From positions 70,598,890-70,662,889 of the forward strand of contig ML679961.1 in assembly GCA_007922225.1 (NCBI GenBank): a DNA stretch of 64,000 nucleotides, read 5' to 3'. Below, in pieces: positions 22,950 to 34,330 of the stretch. The DNA comes from Emydura subglobosa. Its lineage: Eukaryota; Chordata; Testudines; Chelidae. Position 1 is the stretch's first letter. Each line of letters starts with the position of its first letter. A model generated the notes under the pieces. The model did not search any database, was not told the DNA's origin, and saw only the letters and a list, made by a program, of their open reading frames with translations. Both the position numbers and the translations under genes were made by a program.

Positions 22950-23515
22950 ACCCTACCTTGCTATGTTGTGGGCCATTGCTTCCCAGTTGCTGGGGTCAAC
23001 AGGTCATGCTTTCAAGTTTGACATCAGTGTGTCTTTATATAATTTGTACTGGCTACCCTGGGAACGAGTGCCATGCTTTAGCTGACCATAAAATATTGCC
23101 TTGGATATTCTTGAGTCGGTCATATGAATGAGATGCCCAGACAAATGCACTTGAACTTTTATCAGCATGTTTGAATGCAAGACATCCAACGGCAGTTAAG
23201 GATTTAGATATTGCCACTCTTGTTCTACCAAGACCCTGCAAACAGACAAAGACTGTGCATATGGAACTAATCATGTTTCCTAATGTGGTGGCAACATGTT
23301 GTCCATGTCTCACAACCATGTAGAAATGTTGTAAGCATGGCTGCCTGATACACATTTAGCTTAGTGCTTATTTGAACGCCTCTATCATTCCACAGATGGT
23401 GTGACAGCATTCCAAATGCAGAGCTGGTCTTAGCTGTATGACGGGTAATCTCATCGATTGTAGCATTCTGTGACAGCAGATTCCCTAGGTAGCAAAACTT
23501 CACCATGGGGGTTGG
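22950..23515 (-). pseudogene. RTE-like LINE, 3' end of reverse-transcriptase ORF
   Basis: On the minus strand, the open part at the right reads MVKFCYLGNLLSQNATIDEI, then TAKTSSAFGMLSHHLWNDRG, STKLNVYQAAMLTTFLHGCE and TWTTCCHHI. After frame changes it continues with HLIHMTDSRISKAIFYGQLK, HGTRSQGSQYKLYKDTL and finally DPSNWEAMAHNIAR. The order 'KYLGSxL ... AFGRL ... K.KVY.A.VLTTLLYGCETW ... RMxDxRxP+.xxYGxLxxGxRSxG... R+KDxLK..L ... W...A.DR..WR' is the thumb and C-terminal tail of endonuclease/reverse-transcriptase LINEs of the RTE-like group. At least two frameshifts and a stop before the final segment are present. It is 5'-truncated and dead. Confidence 0.75.
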
Positions 23516-23755
23516 CGGCTAGTTAAAGCTTTCAATTCTGTAAATTGTGAGAGACTTTGGACTCTCTTGTTCATCTTTGGATGCCCTGCAAAATGTATTA
23601 ATATCCTGCAAGTTCAATGCCTACCCATGCCTTCTAAATTATGATGAATCTAGTAGAAAAAGAGATAAGGTGGGAGTCAAACCTAGCTGTATTCTAGCCA
23701 CAGCAACTCTGCTTTATACACACCTCCATCACAGCACAGACCCCATCAGAAGCTT
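23516..23755. other. Non-coding DNA, no gene seen
   Basis: Possibly a little more of the LINE at the right-hand side, since 'cttctaattatgatgaatc' and similar pieces cannot be placed. Nothing else was recognised. Confidence 0.3.
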
Positions 23756-23900
23756 GGCCTAGTGGTCTAAGCACAGGATTGAGAGCCAGCAACTCCTGAG
23801 TCTAATGCCAGTTCTGACATTGGCATGTTATGTAAACTTGGGTAACCTGCTTCACCTCCCTGTCTCACTTTCCCCATCTATTTTTACTACTGCCCAAGAA
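23756..23900 (+). repeat. tRNA-derived SINE (turtle Pol III type)
   Basis: The head TGGCCTAGTGGTCTAAGCAC fits the Pol III A-box (TGGCCTAGTGG). It is followed by a 'gagtctaatgcc' degenerate B-box and the SINE body 'aacttgggtaacctgcttcacctccctgtctcactttccccatct' in pieces. The order matches the tRNA-derived SINEs of hidden-necked turtles. The 3' tail is degraded. It is not a tRNA gene. Confidence 0.65.
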
Positions 23901-25499
23901 GTGAATTCTTCAGACCTCTACAGATTTACTACAGCTGAGGATCTGGCCTATTCTTCTTTTAAAGCTAAACTGACAATTCCATACCTTGCTCTTTATTTAT
24001 TTATGCCCATTCTGCATGTTATAGCATTTTTTTTGCTGAGTAGGGCAGCCAGACTTGATATCTAATGAGTATTCAAGACTTGAAAACATGACTGCCAGGG
24101 CCAGCTGCCACATGAAGTCAGAATAGGCGGTGGCCTATGGCAGCAAAAATGTTTACTGAATAAGTTCTGACAGGTAGATATTTTCTAATTTGACTAGGGC
24201 AACCAGCACCCCCAAAGCTCGTGGCAAATCTCGGCTCTGAATTCACCTCTGCAAGTTCTCAGTGCCACCTGGCTTTACACACAAAGCACAACAAACAAAA
24301 ACAAGAGGGCCAACTTGGCACTGCTGTGAGATGGGGAACACACACAGTATGCCTTTACAAATTCAGAAAGTCCTTCAACTCAATGTTCAGTCAGCAGCAA
24401 CAGTCTCTGTCTCTGCTGGTGAAGCCAAGAACAGAATATATTAGTGCCAGCATCTGTCATTTGAGATCAATGCAATCCTTCAAACACCTCACTGAATGGA
24501 TTTGAGAAAGGGTCAGTGCTAGGTTCAGGATGCTGTTCTACAGGCCTGCAGCTTGCAGAGACCCTCAAACTCTAACTTCGAGAGCCATATCAAATCTCCA
24601 TTTCAGATACCAATCTGAAAGAGATCACCATTAAACCCCAGGCCATATTCACTACAGTGCTTCGTCTGCTTGGAATGCTCCAGCAATGTGAGTCAACCAT
24701 AATCCTGGTTTATCCAGCCAGTTAAACTGAGTTTACGAATGGTTTGTGTCATCAAAGAGCATACCACTGAATTCGACTCTCTGCAACTATCCAGAGTTAC
24801 AACACAGTGGTATCTGCAGTACTACATCTGTACTTCAGTGAGGGATTTCTAATTATTCCATAGGGTGACTGTTGATTTTTTTTTAACAACTACTGCATAT
24901 TGACTGAAGCTGAGGCTTTTAGAGGAAAATTGTTGATGATAGGTTCCTAAGATAAAACCACTGACAAATTACTGAGGCTATCCTCGCTGAAAGTCATTTC
25001 TGACGCATTGAAAGTCATTTCTTTTTTAATCACACACAATGCATATTCTGTCCCCAGGTTTTATTATACCCCATAGAGATGTCTTCTTCCCCTAAATGTA
25101 CTACAGATTCAGTTATCTTCTGCAGACGGGGAGTTCATGTTACATGATCCTCTAATTAAGCACCAGACAGAGCTCTAGAAGTCAGTGGATAAGAGACCCT
25201 TTTCCTTAATTTGTCCAGTCTCCAACTCCTATTTACATGACACTTTTGTCTTTATTCAAAATGTGGTTTCATGGTTTCAAAGTGTTTTATCTTTATGTGT
25301 GTGCTACTTTGTTTGCTGTCTCCCCTTCTATGGACTGTGCCTTACAATATGGTGGTGAAGCTTACAGAGAAGCAGGAGAGCCGGGAAATGTGGCCCAAGT
25401 TTTGCAGTAAGCTTGGAACAAATTTCAGTATTTCAAATTAGATGCATTTTTGTCTTCCTCCTATGCCAATTTATCTTCCTCCCTCAAACTCCACATATC
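23901..25499. other. Non-coding DNA, no gene seen
   Basis: Short open frames only. The piece at about 24080-24260 ('gccagctgccacatgaagtc', 'aggcggtggcctatggcagc') resembles an old reptile repeat, possibly hAT-derived, but cannot be bounded. The rest is unremarkable. Confidence 0.35.
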
Positions 25500-26225
25500 A
25501 CTCTCTCTGTCTGTGACATCTATCTCTTCTTGGATGTCTCTTCATCACCTTAAACTTAAATATGGCCAAAAGTCAGCTCCTTATCTCTTCCTCTGAAAAT
25601 CTCCCTACACACTCCCATTTGCTGTCACTGTCACAATCCTCCCTGTCACTTACGTTTATAGCCTGGTGTTCAGCTTCGACCCCACTCTCCCTCTTGCCCA
25701 ACACATCCAGGCCACGTCCAACTCTTCCTGTTGCTTCTTCCTCCACAATGTCTCTAAGATCTGCCACCCAGTCAGAATTCGCATCTAGGCCTTCATCATC
25801 TTCAGTCTTTATTATTGTAACCTCTACATCGCCCCCTCTAATCCATTCAAAACTCAGGTGCCTAATACAGTGTTTCTCAGCCTTTTTGATACCAGGGACT
25901 GGCTTGCTGCCTTCCTAAATTATATCAGGGAGATCTCGGGTCCATGGACTAGTCGTTGGAAAACCACTAATCTGATCATTCCCCTCACTGATCCCTCTGC
26001 TGGTGCCCTCTGTTTCACTACATCAAATTCAAGCACCATTCAAGCTCACCTTAAGGTTCTTCAGAACTTGGTTTCTCCCTGCTTCTCTACTCATCTCTTA
26101 TCACATTGTCCTCTGCCTCAGACACCCATCTTGTACAGACATCTCTGTACCTTCCTCAAGCATGAAACATCCTCCCAGAATTGTTTCATAAGGTCACCCT
26201 TCCCTCCCTCTTCAAATTCCTCTAC
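25500..26225 (+). pseudogene. L2-like LINE reverse-transcriptase remnant
   Basis: Reading across frames on the plus strand gives an 'FDPTL.L..HIQ...NSSCCFFLHN' and 'SKI' block (25670-25760) and 'SLYYCNLYIA' (about 25805-25830), which correspond to the L2 pattern 'FDS.LSF..HI...KSCFFHLRNI.KIRP ... SRLDYCNSLL'. After a small insertion, the next block has 'WCPLFHYIKFK' (26003-26040), corresponding to 'LHWLPV..RI.FK'. This places it in the thumb of an L2-type ORF2. All three frames are needed, so it is heavily decayed. The interval is interrupted by the MITE at 25868-25970. Confidence 0.55.
25868..25970. mobile_element. Small hAT-like MITE nested in the L2 remnant
   Basis: The left end CAGTGTTTCTCAGCC and reversed right end AGTGGTTTTCCAAC form an imperfect terminal inverted repeat close to the 'CAGTGGTTCTCAACC' hAT type. 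The interior 'tttttgataccagggactgg' is a common phrase of this MITE. Flanks 'cctaatac' and 'actaatct' share CTAAT, so a decayed 8-bp duplication is possible. It sits between two successive L2 segments. Confidence 0.6.
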
Positions 26226-27035
26226 CTAGGTGTGTGAGAGAGAGGCAAAAATGCACAGTGATCGGATTCAGCACACCTGCACCAGCAGGGAGGGAGTTCC
26301 TCACTGAGATGGGAATTCTCTGTTACCTGTCTCCAGCCCCTTTATGCCACTTTGGTAATGCGAAGTGGACTGGATTTGGTTAGCTGCATCTCTCACAAGA
26401 GAACACGCTATAACCTGTTTGTGCCTTCCATGAAACTCTCTTACAAGAGCAGAAATATTCCTCTAGGAAGAACAGCAGACACATACATATCAGACGCCAG
26501 AAGAAAGCCTTTTGGGTTGTAGAAGAAAAGAGTAATTTAAAAATTTCACCTATGTAGATCTTGGGGCTTCAAACACGATGCCTTTTCTGACCTCTACTGG
26601 TCTGTGCACTCCATGTATCTTTTATTGGCCAAGCTCGTCCTATAAGAAATAAATATTCAATTACTGCAAAAGTCAATAAAATACAATCATATTAAAGAAA
26701 CCATTTATTAAAACACACCAACCTGATGTTTACACTTCATCTAATTGCATCCTTAATTTGGTGCACATTAGCAATAATGAAAAGCTTTTAGCACCCTGCA
26801 AAGCATCCAATTTCTTTGGGGTGGTTAGATATCCAAAGATCATATCTACATACACATACATACATACATACATACATACATACATAAACCCTACTACAGT
26901 ATTAGATTTAATAACAGCAGCACTTTCAATATTTTACAGGATCCTGATGCAAATTTTAATCTGCAGCAACTTTACAAGCCATTTACTGGGAAAATGAAAC
27001 AGGCAGAGGAGTAGCTATAGAATGTTTCTGTGTGA
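26226..27035. other. Non-coding DNA with a TACA microsatellite
   Basis: A (TACA)n microsatellite of about 10 units spans roughly 26846-26886. No exon or repeat family was recognised in the rest. Confidence 0.6.
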
Positions 27036-27039
27036 AGTG

Positions 27040-27232
27040 TGGTCTAGTTGTTAGAGAGGCAGATTGGGATTCCTTGGTTTTATCCTTGATTCTGCAAATT
27101 ACTTTTCATGCATACTTGGGCAAATTACTTCACTTCTCTGTGCCTCAGTTTCACCATCTGTGAAAGGGAGAAAATGATACTACTACTTACGTGCTTAGAG
27201 ATATTGAATAAAAGGCCTTATAAAAACAAGAG
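27040..27232 (+). repeat. tRNA-derived SINE, nearly full length
   Basis: The A-box TGGTCTAGTTG fits the Pol III consensus. A degenerate B-box (GGTTTTATCCT) lies 36 bp further. The body has 'acttgggcaaattacttcac', 'tctctgtgcctcagtttcac' and 'catctgtgaaagggagaaaa', and the tail has 'gtgcttagagatattgaat' and 'ggccttataaaaacaagagt'. This order, from tRNA head to 'aagtgctttgagat...gctatataagagctaagtat' tail, is the turtle tRNA-derived SINE. It is the best-preserved SINE in the window. Confidence 0.8.
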
Positions 27233-30200
27233 TATGCAGAAAGACAGACAGTCAGGTAGACATCTAGATACTCAGACTGACATACCAGAGCTGAGCAAAT
27301 AATTCACAATTAACAAATTTCTTCAGTGAATCTAACCTTTTCATTTCTGCCTATGTGGTATCTGCAAGCAGATCACAACTTCCTCTGATCTATTAATTGT
27401 TCAAATGTAAGTAAACATCTTTTGCACAGGCAGGTGGTGAGCTAAGACTACAATTATGCAAAAATGCCTGTTTTACTGTTACTTTTTCTGTTCACCCTCT
27501 CACCAGTTTCATCCACTTGTTTAATTTCGTCACAATCTGAGACAGTGAGCTCTCAGTGGCAGGGACTGCCTTTTATAATTGTTTGTATAGCACCTCCTGC
27601 AATAAGACCCTGATCCTCTGTTGGATCCTCTAGGCATCACTGTAATTCAAATTAATCTTTTCAAAGTTGTTTTTAGTCTGTAGTTGATCACAGATTTTTT
27701 AAACCCAAGATGAGCTGCTTAGCTGTGAGTGGTCAGATCAGTCGTATGGGGGGTATATTCCTGTTTCCTGACTGGATAAAGGTACATACTTGAGTTTGCA
27801 AATTTAAAATCGGTTTTCCACAAATACTTGTGCATGTGACTTTGAAATTTGCCTTCTGTGAATGTTTCTGCCAGTAATACTCTATCACTTAATATTTGTG
27901 GAAAGTGAACACAAAAGGGGCTCAATGTGGTTGAAGCAAATTAATTTTAAATTGTAATTAATATTCACATTCTTCCGCATTATTCCCTTTGCTTTCACAC
28001 TGTCCCTCAGTAGCTCACTCACTCTCTCTTTTTCTTGTGCTGCTTCAGCCTTTATATTGCACGTGTCTGAGTGGCATATTTCTTCACTCACTCCACCACG
28101 TGATACCAAAAGTACAGGGGTAGCTGCCGGTTGGTGGAGAAGATGGCTCTAACTTTTCATTTGGAGATGTCGCTGTGCTATATAAACCTATCATTAAGAA
28201 AATAACGAGACTGATAGGATTCCTATTCCTGCTGTGCATGCATCAAATTACAGAGGCCTGCGTGGGAGGGGATATTTTATTTTTTCTAAAGTCACAATAT
28301 TTTAAAGGAATAACAATACTACACAGAGGAAAAACGGAGATGCTTCAGTAGGTAGCAGCAGGTGCTGTGTCGCTAGAGATGAAAGAAAGTGATAGATGAC
28401 AGACAAGAGCCAGGCTCCACTCTCACTCTGTGGTCTGGAAGGGCAGGAAGTCCCTGCCAAACAGACTCTTTCAGGTTAATAGCTATGATTTAGTCATTAA
28501 GGCAAATTACAGCAAGTGTAAAACCACTGGGCCTAATTGTGACTGAAGCAGGAAGTGGTTTAATTAGAGTTTCTGGGAGAAACACAGGAGTTGCCAGAGC
28601 TATGGAAGGCTCCTTGTTTGGAAGGCTCAATGCCAAGGCCACCCTGCCTAGTCTTGGTGAGTGTGTACACTGTCAACACACAATCCTATCACATCACACA
28701 GCTCCTAACACCACTGCATCAAGTTTCGCTGATCAGTTTATCAGTCTGCTCGTCTCCCCTTCTCCCCCATCCTTTGCTTTGAGCTCAGTGCCCTGGAAGG
28801 GTTTTTGATTAAGGAAACACTGCTAAGCTTATATATTAAACCCTTTTACTGTCACACCCCTTGGAGGACAGTAAGAGAGGCAGAGCAAAGAGAGAGAGCT
28901 CACGGAGTGGGAGCGGCTGCTTTGGGAAATTGGCAGTAAGTGAAACAAGAAGCCTATAAAGGTCACAAGGGTGGAGAAAGTAGTTCTAGGCCACATATAA
29001 TTCCATAGACTCCTAGACACTTCATAGAGCAGGGCTAAGGCCAGGTGATTGGCTTTTGGGTCATGCAGTCACAAAGTATCTTGGTGCAGTAGAGCATCAG
29101 TGCAAACCAGCTGCTGCCAGTCCCTTTGTTCCCACCACATGCACAGTCTGTGCAGAAGGTAGGGAAATGGAGACATACACCTGGTCCAATGCCCCTTCAA
29201 GGGGCAGGCAGCAGCTAGGAGACATGTGCCTTCTGGATGTTTGCCAGAGGTCAGTGCCTTTATGATGGAAAAGACGAGGGAGAAATTTTCATGGATCTGG
29301 GCCCAGTTTAATCTTAAACCCTCGCTAACTCTGTCAACTGGAAGGCTTCAGAAAAAGGCAAACCATATGGTATTTTGACAGCATTACAGCCTGCATGGGC
29401 CATCAGCCCCATGTATTATCCTGTAACGGTAGCCACTGTATGAATAACTAATTGCTCTGGAATTTTATAGTGCTTACATAGTGGAGTCATCACTGTGACA
29501 TGAAAACATTGCTGCATGCAAATCCAATTAGATTCCAAAGTACACTGTGTAAGTACAATTGGCCTCCATGGAGCAGCATTGATGGGACTGCATAAGGCCA
29601 CGGAACTAGATACTAAATTACAGTCAATCTAGTTCCTCTTTAGTTGCATTAAAATGCTAATTTCACTATAATACAGGCCCATTTCCCAGTGACAACTGTC
29701 TCAGTTTGCAACAATGAAGACAAGTGAGCTCCCTGCTCTGCGTTTAACTGCTCTGATTTTGTGAGGTCCCAAGGAACACACGGATCCCGTAAAACATTAA
29801 CCTGATAGACTCTTCCTAAATATTAAACCCCACCCCACTCCCCCTATGATTTTAGTTGAAATTGAGCTACCACTAATGCTGTCCTGACTGTTTCCTTCAA
29901 AAGCACAGCACTGCGGGCAACAGCTCAGCAGGCCTTGGTCTCTCCTGGTTCCTGTCTTTCTGCTATTAATCAAGTCAGAATTATGCAACAGAGAGACCAT
30001 GTAATGCCTTGTGCCAGAAACTCTTGTCACAAGTGCACCATCATTTGGACTGAATCATTAGGGAACATGGGGAAGGAAGAGAAGGAGCTGGACTGAAACA
30101 CTTCGGAATCTGTAATAAAGTACAGCCGCTCTGGAATAGAAATAATATATATAATTTTCGGCTTTTTATTTCCTAAGTACTAGGGAAACATTAACTCATT

Positions 30201-30235
30201 GCCCCAGCGCTTACACTCAGGGCTTCATAGCGCTG
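27233..30235. other. Non-coding DNA, no gene seen
   Basis: Only short ORFs without recognisable domains or splice structure. The piece at about 27535-27680 ('gacagtgagctctcagtggcagggactgcc') resembles old interspersed repeat. No bounded repeats were recognised. Confidence 0.4.
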
Positions 30236-30840
30236 AGCATAGTTTAATAAATAAAAGTAATGCCTAGCTCTTGCATAATGCTTTTCGCACAAAGATCTCA
30301 AAGCGCCTGTCATAGGGTGTGCTCCTGCAACCCTGCATCTCACTTTGCAATCAGTCCTCACATGCTCCTCTGTAGGTTCAGCACAGCGTACTTGATTTAC
30401 AGAGTCTTGTACAGTTTTGTGTCCCCACAGCCTAAGTCTTTCCCCAAGTTTCACCCTATTCCCTAGGTACAGGGCCAGAGATGGGGGAGAGACCTCACCT
30501 CTCTGAGATCTTCGGTTTCTTTGCCTTCCTTTTCCTCCCCCATCTTTCAACCATCCTAGCTGATGAGCTGAATCCCCTTATTGACTGGTTAATCACCCAG
30601 TCCTTAATCAGTTATCTCCCCAATTTGACCCCTGTGAGGAAGCTTACAGTATGCCTGGAGTGGTGAATCAGCCTTAGGCTACTCCCATGCTGTTAAAACA
30701 CCTTACAAAAGAAGATAAATATCATTATCCCTATTTTACTGGGGAGGAAACAGACACAGAGGGAGGAAAGTTCTTGCCAGGTCAATGGTAGAATCAGGAC
30801 AGAACCCAGGTATATGGACATACATTACAGCGCCCTACCT
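30236..30840 (+). repeat. MIR-like SINE split by an insertion
   Basis: The left part ('aatgcctagctcttgcataatgc', 'cacaaagatctcaaagcgcc') stops at 30307. The right part resumes at about 30698 ('accttacaaaagaagataaatatc', 'cattatccctattttactgggg', 'ggtagaatcaggacagaaccc'). Joined in order, they give the normal 'aaagcgctttacaaa' phrase of this SINE type. The intervening 390 bp is foreign (see next entry). Confidence 0.7.
30308..30697 (+). mobile_element. Probable LTR-type insertion (390 bp)
   Basis: The insert begins TGTCATAGGGTGTGCTCCTG and ends GCTGTTAAA. It is flanked by GCGCC (30303-30307) and ACACC (30698-30702), a 5-bp duplication differing only by two CpG-type transitions. It carries phrases ('aggtacagggccagagatgg', 'ctgatgagctgaatcccctt') that I recognise from a common turtle LTR-like repeat. 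The right end has lost the expected CA. No protein-coding sequence, so a solo LTR is the best reading. Confidence 0.6.
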
Positions 30841-31910
30841 ACCAGACCAAACTGATGCCTTCAGCCACAGGCCCACTGATGTTTCTGTCATTTCCTTGAG
30901 AAACAATCTGGTCCATTTGTTACATTTTCTGGAGAACATTTTCTTGTCACAGAAGACATCTATTTAGGTATCTAACTATAGTTTTAGATCCTAACTTTGG
31001 GCACCCAGGTTTGAAATGTTGGCCTTCAAAAATTCACCCTGGGTGCAAGTTACTGAAATTGCATCAGGAGTGAATTTGACCCAATGGTTTTAAACGCAAC
31101 AAGACATTACATATCATAATTCCAGCCCCCCTCCCCCCAGGTGCAGAAATGCTGTGTGCGCTTCCTAGGGACTCCCAAAACTTGCAGCACTTGACATCAC
31201 ACATAAAAGCTCTTCCTCTTCTTCTCTTAGCCTAAACAGATCTTACTTGTATAGTGACTGCTTCCTTGACACTCTTTTCTGCTCCCCTTCCCCCTAGTTC
31301 CCAGTCACTCAGTGTTTTTTGATTTGGAGTAAATGCTTCAATATCTTGCTGAGTTGATGACTGTTTGAGAGATGCAGTAATCCATTCAAAAATACATAGG
31401 GCAGTTGCCATGGCAACCTTGTGTACCACAAACCATGAATTTTAATCTCTTAATAAGTTCCCTGATACTTTTCAGGCCAGATGGAGGGGGAATGATTGAT
31501 TTTTAAGGCAAACAGGCAATCAAAAGGGAGCACACCATGAGCCACAGACTCCTCTCTCTAGCACAACTATGCTAATGCCCCCTGCCCTCCCGTCCTCCAA
31601 AAGCCCCAGATAAGCAGGCTAATTTTCTGGCAGGGATTTTGGAACCTCATGCTCTTATTATCTGCTTTAATACAGAACAGTGCTACAGAACAGGGTGGTA
31701 ACTTTTGATTTTAATATTTTTCTCCAGGAGGAGATAAGAACAAACACCATTTGTGATAGAACATTGTATAGACACAAAAACATGTTCTTACGAACACAGG
31801 GCTGTGGTCGGGGATTGTGTCCCTCCCCAACCCCAAAAAAGGAACAAGAGGGACACCTCCAAATTTTCTCTAACTCCAGTCTATTTGAATGACCATAATA
31901 AAAACAAACA
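30841..31910. other. Non-coding DNA, no gene seen
   Basis: Old-repeat pieces at about 30965-31085 ('taggtatctaactatagttt', 'ccaggtttgaaatgttggcc'). No exon was recognised. Confidence 0.4.
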
Positions 31911-31955
31911 GAAATGAAGGTTACTTACTGTAACTGGAGGTTCTTCAAGATGTGT

Positions 31956-32113
31956 GGTCCCCAAACGTGGGAGTGCATGTGGGCCATGTGCTGGAGCTGG
32001 AATGCTTTGTAGCAGTGTTTGTTGACCCACATGTGCATCACAAGTTGGCCACATGGTGCGTCCAAGGTCTTATGAGGTTGCGTAGGTCAACGCCTCTCCA
32101 GGTCCCTCTTATC
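31956..32113 (+). repeat. DIRS terminal inverted repeat, left copy
   Basis: From GGTCCCC at 31956 this runs parallel to the reverse complement of 37590-37743, with shared phrases GTGCATGTG, GTCTTATG and CGCCTCTCCA/CACCTCTCCA. Compared with the right copy it lacks about 12 bp ('tgtgtggattcc') near its outer end. Confidence 0.8.
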
Positions 32114-32179
32114 GACAAGCATAGAACCCATAGCAGAGGGGAAGGAGGGAGGGATTGGAATCCAGATAGGGACCATACG

Positions 32180-32265
32180 TCTCAAAGAACCTCCAGTTAC
32201 AGTAAGTAACCTTCATTTCTTCTTCGAGTGCTGGTCCCTATGTGGATTCCAAAGTGGATAGTGTA
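32180..32265 (-). repeat. DIRS internal complementary region
   Basis: On the minus strand it reads GGAATCCACATAGGGACCAG, then CACTCGAAGAAGAAATGAAG, then GTTACTTACTGTAACTGGAG and on into GGTTCTT. The first part matches the element's right extremity (37720-37760) and the second its left extremity (31911-31955). It is thus a head-to-tail fusion of the two ends, as needed to template the ends of a DIRS circle. It lies just inside the left inverted repeat. Confidence 0.85.
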
Positions 32266-32788
32266 GCGAGCAGTGCTCAGCGTGGAGATGGGAGTGAGGG
32301 CTCACCAGAAGTGAGAGATTGCAGGACTGTGCAGCCAACTGCCACATCCTCTACAGCCACCGATGGAGCTTATGAGCGTAATGAGCGGTGAAAATGTGGA
32401 TAGAGGACCATCTGGCTGCTTTACAAATGTGCTGCTAAGGAACATCTATGAGCAGGGAGGGTGTGGTTGCTTGCGCCCATGGCGAATGAGCAGTGATGCC
32501 AGGTGGCGGAGAGACTTGAGAAATGGAGTAACACTCCTCAGTACAACAAGAGAACCACTTGAAGAGACATTGGAGAGGAAAGGGTGCAGCCTTTGATATG
32601 TTCTGCAATGGGAACCAAAAGTTTGGGTGAGGTACGAAAGTTGTGCGTGCACTGGAATTAGAAAGCCAACATGCAAAAGACGTTGAGGGAATGCAGAGTG
32701 CGCTCTCTCTATGAAGTGTTCAGTTTTGGAAAGAAGGCTGGGAGGTGAATGGATTGGTTGAGATGAAACAGAGGAACTTGGGATGAAG

Positions 32789-33283
32789 TCATAAGGACAC
32801 CTTGTCCTCATGGAAGGCTGTGAAGTGCAGGTTCGCCCTGATAGCTGCCAACTCGCTAATCTGTCGGTTGGATGTGATTGCTACCAAGAAGATTACCTTC
32901 ATGGAGAGGTTGGCAAAGGAACAACTAGCCAGAGGCTCGAAGGGCAGTTTGGTGAGTGTTGAGAAGAGGAGGTTCAGATTCCAGGGGTGGGGAGGCATAA
33001 GCTTTTGGAATGATGGGAAGGTGTTGAGGAGACCACAGATTAAATGGGTTGAGGTAGGGTGACTGAAGACGGATGAACTCATCCACTGTCAGGAGGAAGA
33101 CGCCACTAGGTGGACCCAGATGGAGGAGTGGGCAAGACCTGACAGTCGAAGGTGGAGAAGGTAATCGAGGATAATGGGGATAGAGATTGGGTTGAGGGGG
33201 TGACGGTGATGAGCTTCCCATACCATGAACCATTTCCACTTTGCCTGATAACATGCTCTAGTGGATGGGTGACTGCTATGCAA
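32789..33283 (-). pseudogene. DIRS tyrosine recombinase remnant
   Basis: The tyrosine recombinase resolves and integrates the DIRS circle. The minus strand gives LDYLLHLRLSGLAHSSIWVH in the N-terminal part (33180-33120), a frame change, then NLLFSTLTKLPFEPLASC (about 32960) and VIFLVAITSNRQISELAAI (about 32850). The last block corresponds to 'FLVAITSARRVSELAAL', which holds the first catalytic Arg; here the text reads NRQISEL. I did not find the C-terminal His-x-x-Arg and Tyr box. At least one frameshift is present. The position between RNase H and the internal complementary region is as expected for DIRS. Confidence 0.75.
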
Positions 33284-33499
33284 AAGGACCTCAGGTACTC
33301 ATGCTGAGCATGTGCTGTCTACTTGTGAGCCCCACTCAAATATCAGGCCGTGAGATGAAACGGTCCTTGGTTGAGGTGTCGGAGACGGCCATGGTGCTGC
33401 GTGAGGTGGTCTGGAAGAGGAAGAAGGCGAATCAGTGAGTAAACTGAGAAAGAAAGGAGATTGGTGAACCAGTGCTGGTGAGGCCAGAAGGGAGTGATG

Positions 33500-34330
33500 A
33501 GGATGAAGTCTGAACAGTTTCATTGTATTTTGCAGAGGATCTGTGGAAGGAGCGATATGGGTGGGAAGGCGTACCAGAATTTGGGTGACCAAGGGAGGAG
33601 ACGTACATCCCAGAGAGCCTCGTCCGAGAGCACACCTGGAGCAGAAAAGGAGGAGCTTGCGATTGTCAGGAGTCGCAAAGAGGTCCCAGCATGGCATGCC
33701 CCACTGGTGGAAAATGGATTAGAGAGTGGGGTCCTGGAGCTCCCACTCATGGTTGTTGAAGCAGGAGTGACAGAGTGTCCACAAGGATATTGTTGGTCCC
33801 CGGAAGATGGACTGCGTGGAGTGTGTTATGTCATTCCTGAGGCACCAGTTCCACAGATGAATGGTTTCCACGCAAACGGTTGGGGACCGGTTTTCCCCCG
33901 TTTGTTTATATAGATGACAGCCATCATGTTATCTGAGGGGAGTTGCACCTGATGGCATCAGAGGAAGGGTAGGAATGCCTGACAAGTGAGACGGATTGCT
34001 CATAATTCCAGGATGTTGATGCGCATCCTGGCCTCTCTGGGGGACCATAGTCCTTGGGCAGTGTGGCCTTCCAGAAAAGCACCCCAGACTACAAGAGAAG
34101 CATCCATAGTGAGGGTGGTACTGGATATAGGAGGCCTTAAGGGGGTGCCAGCCATGAGCTTGGCTGGGTTGCACCACCATGAGAGGGAAGTCAAGACTGA
34201 GGGGGGAGTAGTACTTTTTTGTGGAAAGGCTAGTAAGAGGGTACGCAGCCGCAGTTGGAGACATTGCATGTGCAGGCATGCATATGGGATCACTGAGCTG
34301 CAGGCTGTCATATGGCAATGGTCTCAAGAT
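33500..34330 (-). pseudogene. DIRS RNase H region remnant
   Basis: On the minus strand, MDASLVVWGAFLEGHTAQGL followed by WSPREARMRINILEL (34110-34005) matches the DIRS RNase H pattern '(T)DASxxGWGA...G.WSxxE...HINxLEL', with the key Asp present (MDAS). Further downstream WDLFATPDNRKLLLFCSR (33690-33635) and WYAFPPISLLPQILCKIQ (33573-33520) match the connector between RNase H and the recombinase. The segments fall in different frames, showing frameshifts. Its 5' side is separated from the reverse transcriptase by the CR1 fragment. Confidence 0.75.

Noticed and set aside
26846..26886. CRISPR-like regular repeat
   Set aside because: A simple TACA microsatellite with no spacers.
27040..27110. 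Possible tRNA gene
   Set aside because: The following body and tail are those of a tRNA-derived SINE, and the B-box is degraded.
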